Source: Porogramme epimiltina (taxonomy: Eukaryota > Basidiomycota > Agaricomycetes > Polyporales > Polyporaceae). Taken from it: a stretch of 64,000 nucleotides of DNA. The stretch spans positions 19,488-83,487 of the forward strand of contig FTLJ01000653.1 of the NCBI GenBank assembly GCA_900155495.1, read 5' to 3'. Of the stretch, positions 33,442 through 45,175 are shown one piece after another. How positions within the stretch are numbered: position 1 is the stretch's first letter; every line of letters begins with the position of its first letter. The position numbers were made by a program, and so were the translations under genes. Under the pieces are notes generated by a model. That model was not told the origin of the DNA. It saw only the letters and a program-made list of their open reading frames with translations, and did no database searches.

Positions 33442-35853
33442 ATGTGGATCCTCAGCACCGCTCGCGCTGAGCTCTATTACTTTTCAGACTGCGCCGCCGT
33501 CCCCGGAGGATACGCCATCCTATCCCATACCTGGACTCAGGATCCCGCGGGAGAGCAGACATTCCAGAACGTCCGGAACATCATCAAAGAGTGCGAGGCC
33601 ACTGGAGGAACCCCACGGGACCACGTCGGGGAGAAAATACGCCGATGCTGCGAGATTGCCCAGAGGGACGGCTATGACTGGGTGTGGATCGACTCGTGCT
33701 GCATCAACAAGGAAAGCAGCACGGAGCTATCAGAGGCAATTAACTCGATGTTCAATTGGTACGCGCTCGCCGAGGTCTGCTACGTCTATCTCGAAGACGT
33801 CCCATATCGGGACTATTACCTGCACGCCAAAGAGACATGGTTCCAGAAGGCGCGATGGCATTCGCGGGGATGGACGCTACAAGAGCTCCTCGCACCGGCG
33901 TTCGTCATTTTCTTCTCGATGGAGTGGAAGAAGATCGGGACAAAGTACGAGCTCCGTGTTCCTCTCTCCAAGTGCACAGGAATCAATATCGAATACCTCA
34001 CTCGTGAACTGGACTTCCGTGTCCACGCGTCGATTGCAAGGCGCATGTCCTGGGCAGCGAGGCGCAAGACGACACGGGTCGAGGACGAGGCGTACTGCCT
34101 ACTTGGTCTATTCGACATCAACATGCCGACATTGTATGGGGAGGGCAAGCATGCATTCCAGCGGCTGCAGGCTGAGCTGGTAAAACAGAGTACCGACGCG
34201 ACGCTGTTCTGCTGGGGCAGCTGCCTCTACAGCGCCGACGTATGGGAACAGGCATCTCTATCTCTGATTCACCAAACGCGCCACAGTCCAGATAGCCCGC
34301 ATATATTTCTATTTGCTCCCTCGCCCAGAATGTTTATCGAACGGTCAGACACATGCAACTCCTCGTCGCCACCGTCCCTCCCAGGCCTACCTCCACCAGA
34401 TGCACTATCCGGTCAGAAGGTATGTGTAGAGCACCATATACGTAACCCCTACCTCGCTCATATCTCCATGAATCCGCCACCACTTTCAGTACAGTCTACT
34501 TAGCCAAGCTCTCGACGAGATCCCATCCTTCGAGATCACCTCAAATGGCATGAAGTGCCGCTTCCCTGTTGCCCACGTCAATGGCGTCACCATTGCCGTC
34601 CTCCCATGCCAGGACAACGGGGAATACATCGGGCTCCTCCTCCATCCCGGTCCGAACGACAATGGCCAGGCCCCATCCCGCAAGCTGTACTACGTCTCGT
34701 GGTCATTTAGTCTGTCCACTAGATCCGAGTACTGGTCCGGGAGGCTTGCCTTCCTCGGAAGTGACATTGACAACCTGCGCTTCCGTGGCAGGGCCGTCAC
34801 TGCAACCTGGCAGGACATCCACATCGCCGCCCACCCGCCCACGACCGGCCGGACCGATGGCGCCCACCTCCTACAAGGTTTCCTTCCCGACGTCTCCCCC
34901 ACAGCGTTTCGTGTTCCTCGAACGCTAATGCAGACATTGGGTACGCTCGGGTTCTTCCCTACTACTTGGACAAGAACCTGGGACACGGCGTCAAAGGACA
35001 TCGTGTTGGTCGGGTTCCAGAACACAGCACTGCTCGAGGCACTCATTATTCTCCTCGGGACGTGCCATAAAGCGTCTACTGATGTGTCTCCGTGCCACTG
35101 GGCATGGGCAGACTACCGTCATAGTGCGACGTGGAACCAACCTTGGCTGGAATACGCGCACGACTGCGCGACGGACCACATCGACGACTGGGACAAGAGT
35201 ACACGCGAGTTCGGAGACACGGAGCGCACGATTCGTCTCGTGTTCGCGCCCTGCAAGCATGAGCCAGAGAGAACGCTCGTGCTTGGACTCGACCTCGTCG
35301 GGACCAGGTACGAAGAGATCCAGCAGAAAGCGAACATCTACCTCCGGCCGCGGGTGAAGCTTCCGGGGCATATTGGCGCCCCAGAGCGGCCCGCTTCAGG
35401 TGGGTAATTTATCTCTTTCCGCTACATTATTCACGGCTGACCGTACACGCATTCTTGCCCTTGGACACAGGCGTCCCTGTTGAGACCAGCCCAGCCAGCG
35501 CAAACGAGGATCTCCATGCAGAAATCCGAGCCCTCAGAGCCGAAAATGCCAGCAGAATAAAGGACCTCGAGGAGCAGATGAGCCAGCTACTGGATGCTAT
35601 CCAGGGCGCCCCAAAGAATGCCAAGCATCCCGACCCGGCACCTGTCCGCAATTCCTCTCCTGCTCTAACGACGCCTTCAGAATCCGCGCGAAACCAGGCC
35701 CCATCTTCGCGCCCACGTCGAATCCCACAAGTCGCACCTTCCCCGCCTTCGCCGCAACCCATCAAACGAGTTTCCGTCAGGCGGTCACTCAGACGCTCGC
35801 AACGTCGTAAGGAGGAGGCCGAGCCAAAGGCGAAGCGGCGACGACAATTGTAA
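33442..35853 (+). CDS. HET-domain protein G (short type)
   Basis: CDS join(33442..34419, 34490..35399, 35471..35853), 756 aa. The 5'UTR intron is 33378-33431. HET motifs complete: WVWIDSCCINKESSTE, WTLQELLAP, DINMPTLYGEG. Intron 1 is phase 0 (GTATGT...TTTCAG), intron 2 phase 1 (CAG/GTGGGT...GACACAG). Exon 3 encodes a coiled coil (IRALRAENASRIKDLEEQM) and ends in a strongly basic segment RRKEEAEPKAKRRRQ, a plausible nuclear localisation signal. Closest in the window to gene D, including the whole promoter block, so D and G are a recent duplicate pair or keep exchanging sequence. Confidence 0.9.
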
Positions 35854-36978
35854 TATACTTCTGCAGTGTATAGCATCTCGAGGACTTGGATGATGGATCG
35901 GATGGGGCTGGGTGTTGTCTTACAGCTCAGGTTGGAGCGTTTTCAGGGCGGGGTTCTCCCCCATCGGTAGCACTTGGAACGCTCGCGTTGGTGGGAAGAA
36001 TACAGTCGTCTGTTCGGTAGTAATCTGTCTCTAGACCAGTGTATAACTCGTGAAGCTTTGAAAGGAGGCATGTTATTTGAGTGTGGGCGCCAAAACTGTG
36101 ATCGTGTCTCCGTCCACGTGGCGACTACGTCATTCACGAATCATTAACGCAGAGCTCGCTTCCCTTCCTCATCGCCGTCGGCCATTCGCATAAGACCTCC
36201 CCAGCCAGATGAGCCTGTCCACCTCGGGAAGCCGGCTGGACCAGCTCGCGCCACTCTAAGCTCAACCCCTTCGTCACTCCTCTCTGCAGGGGGGCTCTCT
36301 TGGCGTCCGCCCGTCGACGTCTCGATCACCATGAGTCAGCCTCCAATGGCGTCTAGTAGTCCCCCGATTGAATGGCTCTTTCCGTAGCGTGTCGCATGGT
36401 CCTACGTTCTCTAACTCTGGTAATGAATATGCCTTTCGAAGTCGCTACATTTGTACGCACGCTGTGCCAGCAAGACTCGCCAGGATGCATACATGCCACC
36501 TGACTCAACCTCTCCAAGCACATTACGGTTTGAATGACGCGGAGAGACCAACTATTTGTGTCCACCAGTGCCTTCTTGTGCACTTTCATGAAACCAGGTT
36601 GAATTGGCGGGGAGAAGTACCCCTGAACGGGCCCATTCTCTCACAATGGCCGTCTCGTCGTCTCCATGCTTAGCCTGACGAGTGTGCAGAAGTGACATCG
36701 ACGGGCCCCACTTCCAGAAAACCGAGCTTTTATAACGTTACAGTGACCAACAAGGCGCCTATGTGCCTTATGCTGTCCACCCTGCGTCCACCAGCTGCGC
36801 GCTGTGCACTCGAGTCGCCCGTCCAACCATTTGAGTAACATCACTTTGCTCACTCCCATACCAGGGAGCATCCCCTCGACTAACGTCGTCTCGACATCTG
36901 TCACTATCTCTACATCTACGCCTTTTCACTCTAGCGATCTAGCAAGATAAACAACCACTGGTTGCACTATTCCCGCGA
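35854..36978 (+). promoter_or_regulatory. Spacer between G and H with the upstream block of gene H
   Basis: The left part is the 3' flank of G. Near 36075-36200 a short remnant of the spacer module remains (GGGCGCCAAAACTGTGATCG; minus strand ADGDEEGKRAL). The conserved upstream block is at about 36361-36450 (GATTGAATGGCTCTTTCCGT ... TAATGAATATGCC). Before the gene, TTTGCTCACTCCCATACCAGG (about 36846) matches the region before gene I. No gene supported. Confidence 0.4.
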
Positions 36979-37038
36979 GTTAACGTAGTCTTCCCGTTAG
37001 CACGCTCTCCAACCGCTCCCACCTCCAGAGCCGGCACC

Positions 37039-39472
37039 ATGTGGGTCCTCAGCACTGCTCGCGCTGAGCTCCGTTACTTTTTCGACTGCGCCGTTGTCCC
37101 CGGGGGCTATGCCATCCTATCCCACACTTGGACCCAAAGTCCCGCAGGTGAACAGACTTTACAGGACGTCCGGGAGATCATTAAGAAATGCAAACCCACT
37201 AGAGAAAACCCGCGGGACCACGTCTGCGAGAAAATACGTCGGTGTTGCGAGATCGCGGAGAGGGAAGGCTACAAATGGGTCTGGATAGACTCGTGTTGCA
37301 TAGACAAGACGAGCAGCACAGAGCTGTCGGAGGCGATCAACTCAATGTTCAACTGGTACGCTCTCGCCGAGGTCTGCTACGTCTACCTCGAGGACGTCCC
37401 CTACGACAATGATCCACAAGTGTGGGTTCCGAGCTTCTTGCGTGCACGATGGCACTCGCGGGGATGGACGCTGCAGGAGCTCCTCGCCCCCGCATTCGCC
37501 ATCTTCTTCTCGAAGGAATGGAAGAAGATGGGCACAAAGTACGAACTCCGCGATCATCTCTCGGTGTGCACGGGTATCAACGAGCAGTACCTTACCCGCG
37601 AGTGGGATTTCCGAGTCGATGCGTCAGTCGCGACGCGCATGTCCTGGGCGGCGCAGCGCAAGACGACGCGAGTAGAGGACGAGGCTTACTGTCTCCTTGG
37701 ACTGTTTGACATCAACATGCCGACGCTTTACGGGGAGGGGCGGTATGCTTTCCAGCGGCTGCAAGAGGAACTGGCTAGGCAAAACACGGACGCAACACTG
37801 TTCGTTTGGGGAAACTGTCATATCTCCAGCCACAACGAATGGGAACAGAGCGCCCTATCTCGAAATTATGTCAACCACAACCCAAGTCATCCGTATATAT
37901 TTCTATTTGCTCCCTCGCCGAGTTCGTATAGCGGAGGGTTGAATGCACGTTCCTCCCCGTGGACTTCCTCCTCGGCACGTCTGCCATCTTCGCCAAACCT
38001 CCAGCTGGATGAGAAGGTATGTGTAATGCGCTATCCATATAACTTCTCTAGTCCTCGTGTCTGAATGGATCTGCCATAACCTCCAGGACAATCCACTTAG
38101 TCAAGCCTATGACAAAGTCCCTTCATTTGAGGTCACCCCGTATGGCATGAAATGCCCTTTCCCAGTTGCTAGCGCCAATGGTATCACCATTGCTGTCTTG
38201 CCGTGCCAACACAATGATGAATACCTTGGGCTCCTTCTCCATCCAGCACCGAATGTCCAGGATCAGGGCCCATCCTGCAAGCTCTATTACGTCTCGTGGA
38301 CATTTTGTCACCCAACTGGATCCAGGTACTTGCTCAAGAGGTTGGCTTTCCTTGGCAGCGATGCCCATGACCTACGTTTTCGTGGAAATCCCGTCATTCC
38401 GACGTGGCGTGACGTTTACATCATCGCCCACCCGTCCACGACCGCACGCACAGACGGTGCTCATCTCTTCCAGCGCTTTGTTCCCGACACTGCACCCACA
38501 GCATTTCGCATTCCCCGGACGCTGGTGCAGACATTGAGTTTGCTCATGTTCTCCCCTGACACCAAGAGGATATCATGGGACCCAGCGTCGAATAACACAA
38601 TGTGGTTTGGGTGTCAGTCTGCAGCATTGTCAGAGTATGTTTGCATCCTCCTCGGAACATGCACAAAAGTGTCAACCGGGGGGCGTCAATTCCACTGGGC
38701 ATGGGCAGATCACCGCCATCGTGCCACATGGGGAAAGGCCTGGCCAGAATATATACACAATTGCGAAACGGACCATATCGCGAACTGGCCTGACGGTACG
38801 CGCGAGTTCGGGGATGCAGATCGCACAATTCGTCTGGTGTTCGATCCCTGCATGCACACACCCGAGCGGACACTCGTGCTCGGCCTCCAGCTCGCCGGGA
38901 GTGTGTACGAAGCGATCCAGAAGAATGCAAACACTCGCCTCCCTCTGCCCGTTCGTTCTTCACACGAGCACCTCTTGACCGGGGCTGCTAAAACAGACCC
39001 CAACAACAGTCTAGGGATTTCCACGTCCCCTTCCGCTTCCTCGAGGTTCTTACCCCGCCTCACCTCCGTCCTCAAACACTCTGCAACTGGCTTTAGGATT
39101 GGTGTTTTGAAGACAGGGGACCATTCCAGGAGGGCAAGCTCCGTTCGCACTCTCACCCGGGGCCGTCACACGGTGTCGCAGTCCGTCCTGTCCGATGGGA
39201 ACCGCGCAGGCCCCAGTAATACCCACAGTGCAACCGTCGATGGTCTGGTGAATGCTACCAGCAACCCTCACGAAGTTATGGAAGAGCTGCCAATGGAAAG
39301 CGACGCTCCTGGCAGTCGCGAGATACAAGAACTGAAAGAGGCGCATGATGCACAGACACGCAAGCTGAACGAAGCACTCGCTGATATTGCCCTCTTGAAG
39401 ACGGTGTTCGCCCAGATGTCCCAGAGAAACAGTATTAGTGCGCCTCTAGAGGTTGCACTAGAACCGCCATAG
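37039..39472 (+). CDS. HET-domain protein H (long type)
   Basis: CDS join(37039..38016, 38087..39472), 787 aa. A 5'UTR intron (about 36979-37028) has a weaker GTTAAC donor than its paralogues. HET domain complete: WVWIDSCCIDKTSSTELSEA, WTLQELLAP, DINMPTLYGEG; the TGI region is unusual (CTGINEQYLTRE). Intron 1 is phase 0 (GTATGT...CTCCAG). Exon 2 carries the conserved module, a linker with SSVRTLTRGRHTVSQSV, and the coiled coil (SREIQELKEAHDAQTRKLNE). Gene I follows directly as another long type with a nearly identical tail, so H and I look like a tandem duplicate after loss of a short copy. Confidence 0.9.
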
Positions 39473-39799
39473 GGCATAGTTCGTGACTCAAGTTCCACTG
39501 ATGCTCCTTCGGTCAGTCCTGATCTGCAACAGTGCACCGCACCTGCACTAACCGGCATCTTCATTTTTTCCAGGTTACTCGATACTCTCACTAGATGTAC
39601 TGCATGCACCCCGCCCGGTACCATGAATCGCCATCCCTACGCAGTACCTACACAACCGCGGGAGCGAGGCCGAGAAGATGTGTGGATTGTGTGATTAGAT
39701 ACCTATATTATACGGCTTACACCATCTCCTTCAACCACAATCGTTGTATATACCGTCTGTTCTTCGATTTTCCCCATCTGCACCGGTGATCCCGCGTCA
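39473..39799. other. 3' flank of gene H
   Basis: It contains the conserved CATCTTCATTTTTTCCAGG (possible 3'UTR intron acceptor near 39573) and TGATTAGATACCTATATTATACGG near 39692, as after gene F. No gene. Confidence 0.4.
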
Positions 39800-40280
39800 G
39801 CGTGCCTTGTCTACGCGCGAAGACACGCAATCGGCAGTTCCAGCATTCGCGGAGGAGCCCCGTGGGCGTACGCTAGCATTGCCGCCGGAGAGATGCGTAG
39901 ACAAAGGGCGGAGTTCAGGTACGGGCGGGGACTGGCGTACTGGAGAGGAGTGAAGACGCAGGCGAAGGAAAGTTCGAGGTAATGTAAAGACAACGGGCAA
40001 CACATTCGACTCGGTGGAGGACAGCGGCCACGGCGGCGGAGACGCCGGAGACGAGCTCGTTGGGATCTCAGATCTCAGATCTGGCGTCGAGACCGCGATC
40101 GCCTCCGAGTCCCGGGCATCCCCGTCGTTGCTACCACGTGCACGTGCATGCCGGCGCCATCCGCATGTCGTTCTCGCCTTCGGCCTTCCCTTCCTCGCCG
40201 CCGTCAGCCCTTGGTCCAAGACGCCCCCCAGTCGTACGCGCTCGTCCACATTGAGAAGCCGACCAGGAAGGGGACTCTAA
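39800..40280 (-). pseudogene. Spacer relic of a minus-strand gene (H-I spacer)
   Basis: The minus strand near 40190-40230 reads LTAARKGR, like LTAVGKGR in the E-F spacer (about 27890). The flank GCGAAGACACGCAATCG matches F-G. The module is shortened here and the conserved introns are absent. Confidence 0.4.
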
Positions 40281-40948
40281 CGCCCTGGCCACCCCTCTTC
40301 ACATCTGCCCGTGTCGTTTGCCACTGACCCCCTGTCCTAAAAGCTGTCTAGAACTAGTCTCCGGATTGAATGCTTCCCTACGCTGCGTGTCATTTGATCT
40401 ACCTGTAGTAATGCCGATGCGTTTTAAAGTCGCCACGCGGTCCGCGGTGTGCCATTAAGACCCGCCCAGATGCACACCAGACCGACTAACCTAACCGCTC
40501 CAAACGCGTCAGTCGGAACCACACAGAGACGTAAGCGCCTTCTGTCTGTCAGTGCCTCCTCCTGCGGAACCGTGCTATATCGACCCTGGAAAAGTACTCC
40601 TGAAAGTGCGCATCCTGTCATATCAATGCCGAGAGTCGGGCCAGTGCGTCTGCAGGAGTGATAGGCTCGCTCCCTTTAGGCGGCGCGGGGAACCGAGCTT
40701 ATCTAAATTAAGTTCAAGCAGTATTGGGCCGCAGTGACCGACATGGCGCTTTTGCGCCTCGTGCCGTCCACAATGCGTCCGCCCGCCCGCTGTGCGCTTG
40801 AGTCACCTATCTAAGTACTAGAGCGACAACATTTAGTTCATCTCTATACCAGGACACCCCCGTCGAACTGACTTTGTCTCGACACCCGTCGCGTTCTCTA
40901 CACCCACGCCTATACCCGTCCCTACGATAGACTTATTGCATTGTACCA
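40281..40948 (+). promoter_or_regulatory. Upstream block of gene I
   Basis: Conserved block at about 40363-40440 (GATTGAATGCTTCCCTACGC ... GTAGTAATGCC ... GTCGCCACGCGGTCCGCGGTGTGCC). The core element CTATCTAAGTACTAGAGCG is at about 40807, some 210 bp before the ATG, followed by TAGTTCATCTCTATACCAGG. No gene. Confidence 0.45.
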
Positions 40949-41020
40949 GTGAGCTGGAGTAACCCTCTCCATCAATGCGCTCACTAAATGCTTCCACGTA
41001 CAGAGCCGCCACAATCATCG

Positions 41021-43447
41021 ATGTGGGTCCTCAGCACCAGTCGCGCTGAGCTCCATTACTTCACCGACTCGGCCGCGATCCGCGAAGGATATGCTATCCT
41101 GTCCCACACCTGGACCCAGCATCCAGCCGGCGAGCAGACCTTCCAGGACATCGAGGATATCATCAAGAAATGCAAGAACAATGGAAGAAACCCACGTGAC
41201 CGCGTTTGCAAGAAGATACGCCGGTGTTGTGAGATTGCGGAGAGAGACGGATACTCTTGGATCTGGATTGACTCGTGCTGTATTGACAAGACGAGCAGTA
41301 CGGAGTTGTCTGAGGCGATCAACTCGATGTTCAACTGGTACGCCCTTGCCGAAGTCTGCTACGTCTATCTGGAGGATGTCCCCTACGCCGATGATCCGTA
41401 TGCCGAGGAGTCGAAGTTCCAGAAGGCGCGATGGCATTCACGGGGTTGGACGCTACAAGAGCTCCTCGCACCCGCATTTGTTATCTTCTTCTCGAAGGAG
41501 TGGAAGAACATGGGCACCAAGTATGACCTCCGGGATCCTCTTTCAGATTGCACAGGGATCGACATACAGTACCTCACGCGCGAGTGGGATTTCCGAGTTG
41601 ACGTCTCCATCGCAAAACGGATGGCCTGGGTGTCAAAGCGCAAGACGACACGGCTAGAGGACGAGGCGTACTGTCTCCTTGGACTATTTGACATTAACAT
41701 GCCAACAATGTATGGGGAGGGGCGGAATGCGTTTCAGCGGCTACAAGCAGAGTTGGCAAAACGGAGTACGGACGCGTCGCTGTTCACTTGGGGCCCCTGC
41801 CACTTCTCTAGTTACGACGAGTGGGAACAAGGACCTGAATCGGAAATCCAGGCTAATCACCCAGACGAGCCGTACATGTTTATATTTGCTCCTTCGCCGA
41901 GGCTATTCGTCGAATGGCTGTATGCGTGGTCTCCCCCGTACACAGACTCCCCAGGATGGCCCCTGCCATTGTCAAATTCACTCCCTCAATATCAGAAGGT
42001 ATGTGTAGTGCGCTCTATGTGTAATGCGCTCTTGCCTCATATTTAAATGCTCTGCAATCTTCAGGATAGTCCACTTGGTCCAGTCCACGTCGAGGTCCAT
42101 TCCTTTCAGGTTACACCGTATGGCATGAAATGTCGCCTTCCAGTTGCCGAAGTCGACGGGGTAACTATTGCCATCCTTCCCTGCCAGATGGATGATGAAT
42201 ACCTTGGACTCCTCCTTCATCAACCACCCAGCGAGGAGACTCATATCCCATCCCGGCAGCTCTACTACATCTCGTGGACATTTCGTGAACCACAGGTATC
42301 CGAGTATCTAATCTTAAGGCAAGCCTGCCTCGGTGGCGACTTGAACAACCTACGATTCCGTGGAAAGCCCGTCAACCCTACATGGTGTGACATTTACATT
42401 GCCATACACCCCGCCACTATTGGACGAAGAGATGGGGCCCATCTCTTGCAACACTTCGTTCCCGACGTGGCTCCCTCGCCATTCCAGATTCCTCGGACAC
42501 TGATGCAGACGTTGGTGGCACTCAATTTCTTCCCTGACTCCACGATGGTGCTTCAAAGCCCAGAGTCTGACGACGCTATGATCGTTTTGCTTCAGAATTC
42601 GAATTTGTTAGAGGCGGTCCACATTCACCTCGGGATGTGCACAAAAATATCGACCGAGGAGAGCCCGGCGTACCACTGGGCATGGGCGAGCCAGAATAAT
42701 AGTGCAACGTGGGGAAAGCTCTCGCAGAAGTACGTGCACGACTGCGCGACAGACCACATCAGAGACTGGCCCAATGGCACGCGGGAGTTTGGAGATGTGG
42801 AGCGTACGATACGTCTCGTGTTCAAACCTTCCACGCACGCGCCAGAATGGACACTCGTGCTCAGCCTCGGCCTCTCTGGGAGAGTTTACAAAGAAATCCA
42901 GGAGAATGCAAACGTTTACCTCCCGAGGGCTGGTTTCCCGCGCAGACGCATCAACGCTGCGGCTTTCAGGATAGGTCTTGCCATCAATCTACGAAGCTCC
43001 ATGGCTACGTCTACTTCGTCGTTCTCGAGCCGGTTTACCTCTGTTATCAAACACTCTGCCGCTGGCTTGGGGATTGGCCGTCTGAAGACAGGGAACTATT
43101 CCAGAAATACAAGTTCCGTTCACGCTCCAACACAAGGCCGTCACACTGTGTCTATACTATCTAATGCAGACAGCGCAAGCCCCAGTAAAACTCCCAGTGC
43201 ACGCGTTGACGATCTGGTCAACGTCCCCAACAACCCTCGCGAAGCTTTGGAAGAGCTGCCAATGGAAAATAACGCTCCTCGAAGTCGCGAGATACAAGAA
43301 CTGAAAGAGGGGCATGATGCACAGACACGCAAGCTGAACGAAGCACTCGCTGAGATTGTCCTCTTGAAGGCGACGTTCGCCCAGATCTCCCAGAACAACA
43401 GTATTAGAGCACCTCCAGACGATCCAGATGCACTGGAACCGCAATAG
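41021..43447 (+). CDS. HET-domain protein I (long type)
   Basis: CDS join(41021..41998, 42065..43447), 786 aa. The 5'UTR intron is about 40949-41003; a few extra bases (AATCATCG) precede the ATG. HET domain complete but with private changes: CTGIDIQYLTREWDF, SIAKRMAWVSKRKTTRLEDE and MPTMYGEG. Intron 1 phase 0, 66 nt. Exon 2 has the conserved module, the SSVHAPTQGRHTVSILS linker and coiled coil (PRSREIQELKEGHDAQTRKL). Its 3' half is the closest relative of gene H; the front half differs more. Confidence 0.9.
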
Positions 43448-43819
43448 GGCACGAACGGGCCACCTGGCTACTAGTTCGTGACTTGGGCTCCACTGATCCT
43501 CCATTGGTCTGTAACAGTGCAATATGTGCACGCCCGCGCTGACCGGCACCTTCACTTTTTCCAGGGTCCCCAGCAATCCGCCGAATGCGGTGCGTGCACC
43601 CGTAAACCTGAGTCTTCTGCACGGAAAGCACCCAACCACATAGGCAAGCACGAGCATATGGGAAGTCGGGGATTGTATGATAAGACACATATTTTATACA
43701 GCTCACATCATCTCCGACCATTACAAATCGTCGTACATATAGACTATTTCTCGGCTTCACCCCACTCACACCCGCGTCACCGTGCCACTGATCCGCGCGC
43801 GAAGATACCTAATCGGAAA
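43448..43819. other. 3' flank of gene I
   Basis: ACCGGCACCTTCACTTTTTCCAGGG near 43540 and the diverged GTATGATAAGACACATATTTTATAC near 43675 correspond to the F and H flanks. No gene. Confidence 0.35.
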
Positions 43820-44960
43820 CTCCAGTATGTGCTAAGGTGCGGGCTCACGACAACGCCCGTCTTGGACATGATGATCCCAGGCCCGGCATGTCACGTCTCA
43901 GCATTCACGGGGGTCAAATTGGCTCCGTGAGAGTGCTGATGAGCAAGAGAGGGAGAATGCGCCTCGGACTTCGAGGCGGGAGGAACGATTGTAACACAGT
44001 TGCTGTCATGCTCGTGGGGGTGAATATGGCGGCAGAGCCACTAGCACGCGTATAAGTGGTGAGCTTGTGCTAGGAGCCTGATGGGCGGCTCGTGAGTCTA
44101 TGATGCAGTCACAGTCAGCCTCTGCCATAGTGTTGACGAGGTGAGAGACGCACCAGGGGTTCCCGCAAAAATGCCTGCATGTCCTTCGTTTCTCCCAGCT
44201 TTTCTGCCCCAGCAATCTTGTTCATGCTCGAGCGTGATCAGGGGACCCGGCGCACGCGCACGATCTACAGTAGACGACGTGTTGAGAACGGGAAGTTGAG
44301 AGACGTAGGAGAAGACATACTGAGGAAGATCATCTCCTCACAACACTGTTCGTTGCGCGACTCTCCTTCCGTCCCTCTATGCCTGCTCCTTCCAATAGTT
44401 GCCAGTGTTGATTATAGTCCGGGTAGGGAGAGGAAGACGAGGGGACCATACTGGAGGAGGGTCGACGCAGCAGGTTAATGCAGCAAGGGTGAGGCAAGGG
44501 TGGAGGTGGGGCTCGTGTGTCTGCCGATTACCATTCATACGACGAGGGGAGTGAGCAGCACGGGCTGCAAGGGGGAGGGTGTGGAGGGGAAGAATTGAGA
44601 GGAGTGGGCGTGAACTCCTGCAAACCATGGTCAGGATTGAGATGCCTGGCATTGAAGAGGATCTCACCAAAAATGCGGTAGAGTGACGAGCACCTGGATA
44701 GTTGAGGGGTAGGGAGTGGTGGTAGGCGATAGCCTTGCACTGAGCGAGGAGGGTCAGCGTGTGGCAGTAAAGCACTGAAAGATATGACTGGGGATTTTTG
44801 GGCGCGTCACTGCTTGTGCACTTTGAAGGCGACTTTCACGGAGGGTTGCAGCTAGCGGTGTGTCTGGGGCCTGGGCAAATGGCAACAGCGAGCCAGAGAG
44901 CGACGTCGAGGCCCGAGGAGGAGGAACAAGGACAAAACGGGAATAGGCGCTGAAACTGTG
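43820..44960 (-). pseudogene. Spacer relic of a minus-strand spliced gene (I-J spacer), best-kept splice sites
   Basis: All three conserved introns keep their splice sites on the minus strand: 44098-44153 (56 nt, GTGCGTCTC...CATCATAG with a GGCTGACTG branch-like site), 44265-44320 (56 nt, GTATGT...ACTGTAG) and 44619-44668 (50 nt, GTGAGATC...GTTTGCAG). Peptide traces include HEHDSNCVTIVPPASK (about 43985) and a hydrophobic VSAPIPVLSLFLLLG (about 44915-44955). In-frame stops are present, so it is a pseudogene in this copy. Hydrophobic segments suggest a membrane protein ancestor. Confidence 0.55.
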
Positions 44961-45175
44961 CACGTGATTGTGTAGTGGGCGTCTACATCTCTGTCGACTG
45001 GCACGCTGCGGAAATCGCGCCTTTCTAAAGTTTCATAAAGTTTCAATACGAATGGGTCGTACAGTGTCCGCGACATCAGTAGAGTACGCGCCGACCTATT
45101 GCACCATCCAAGTGGGTTGATAGGACCTTTTCATTGATGCTTTAACCAACTATTCCCACATCTAGAGCCAGCACG

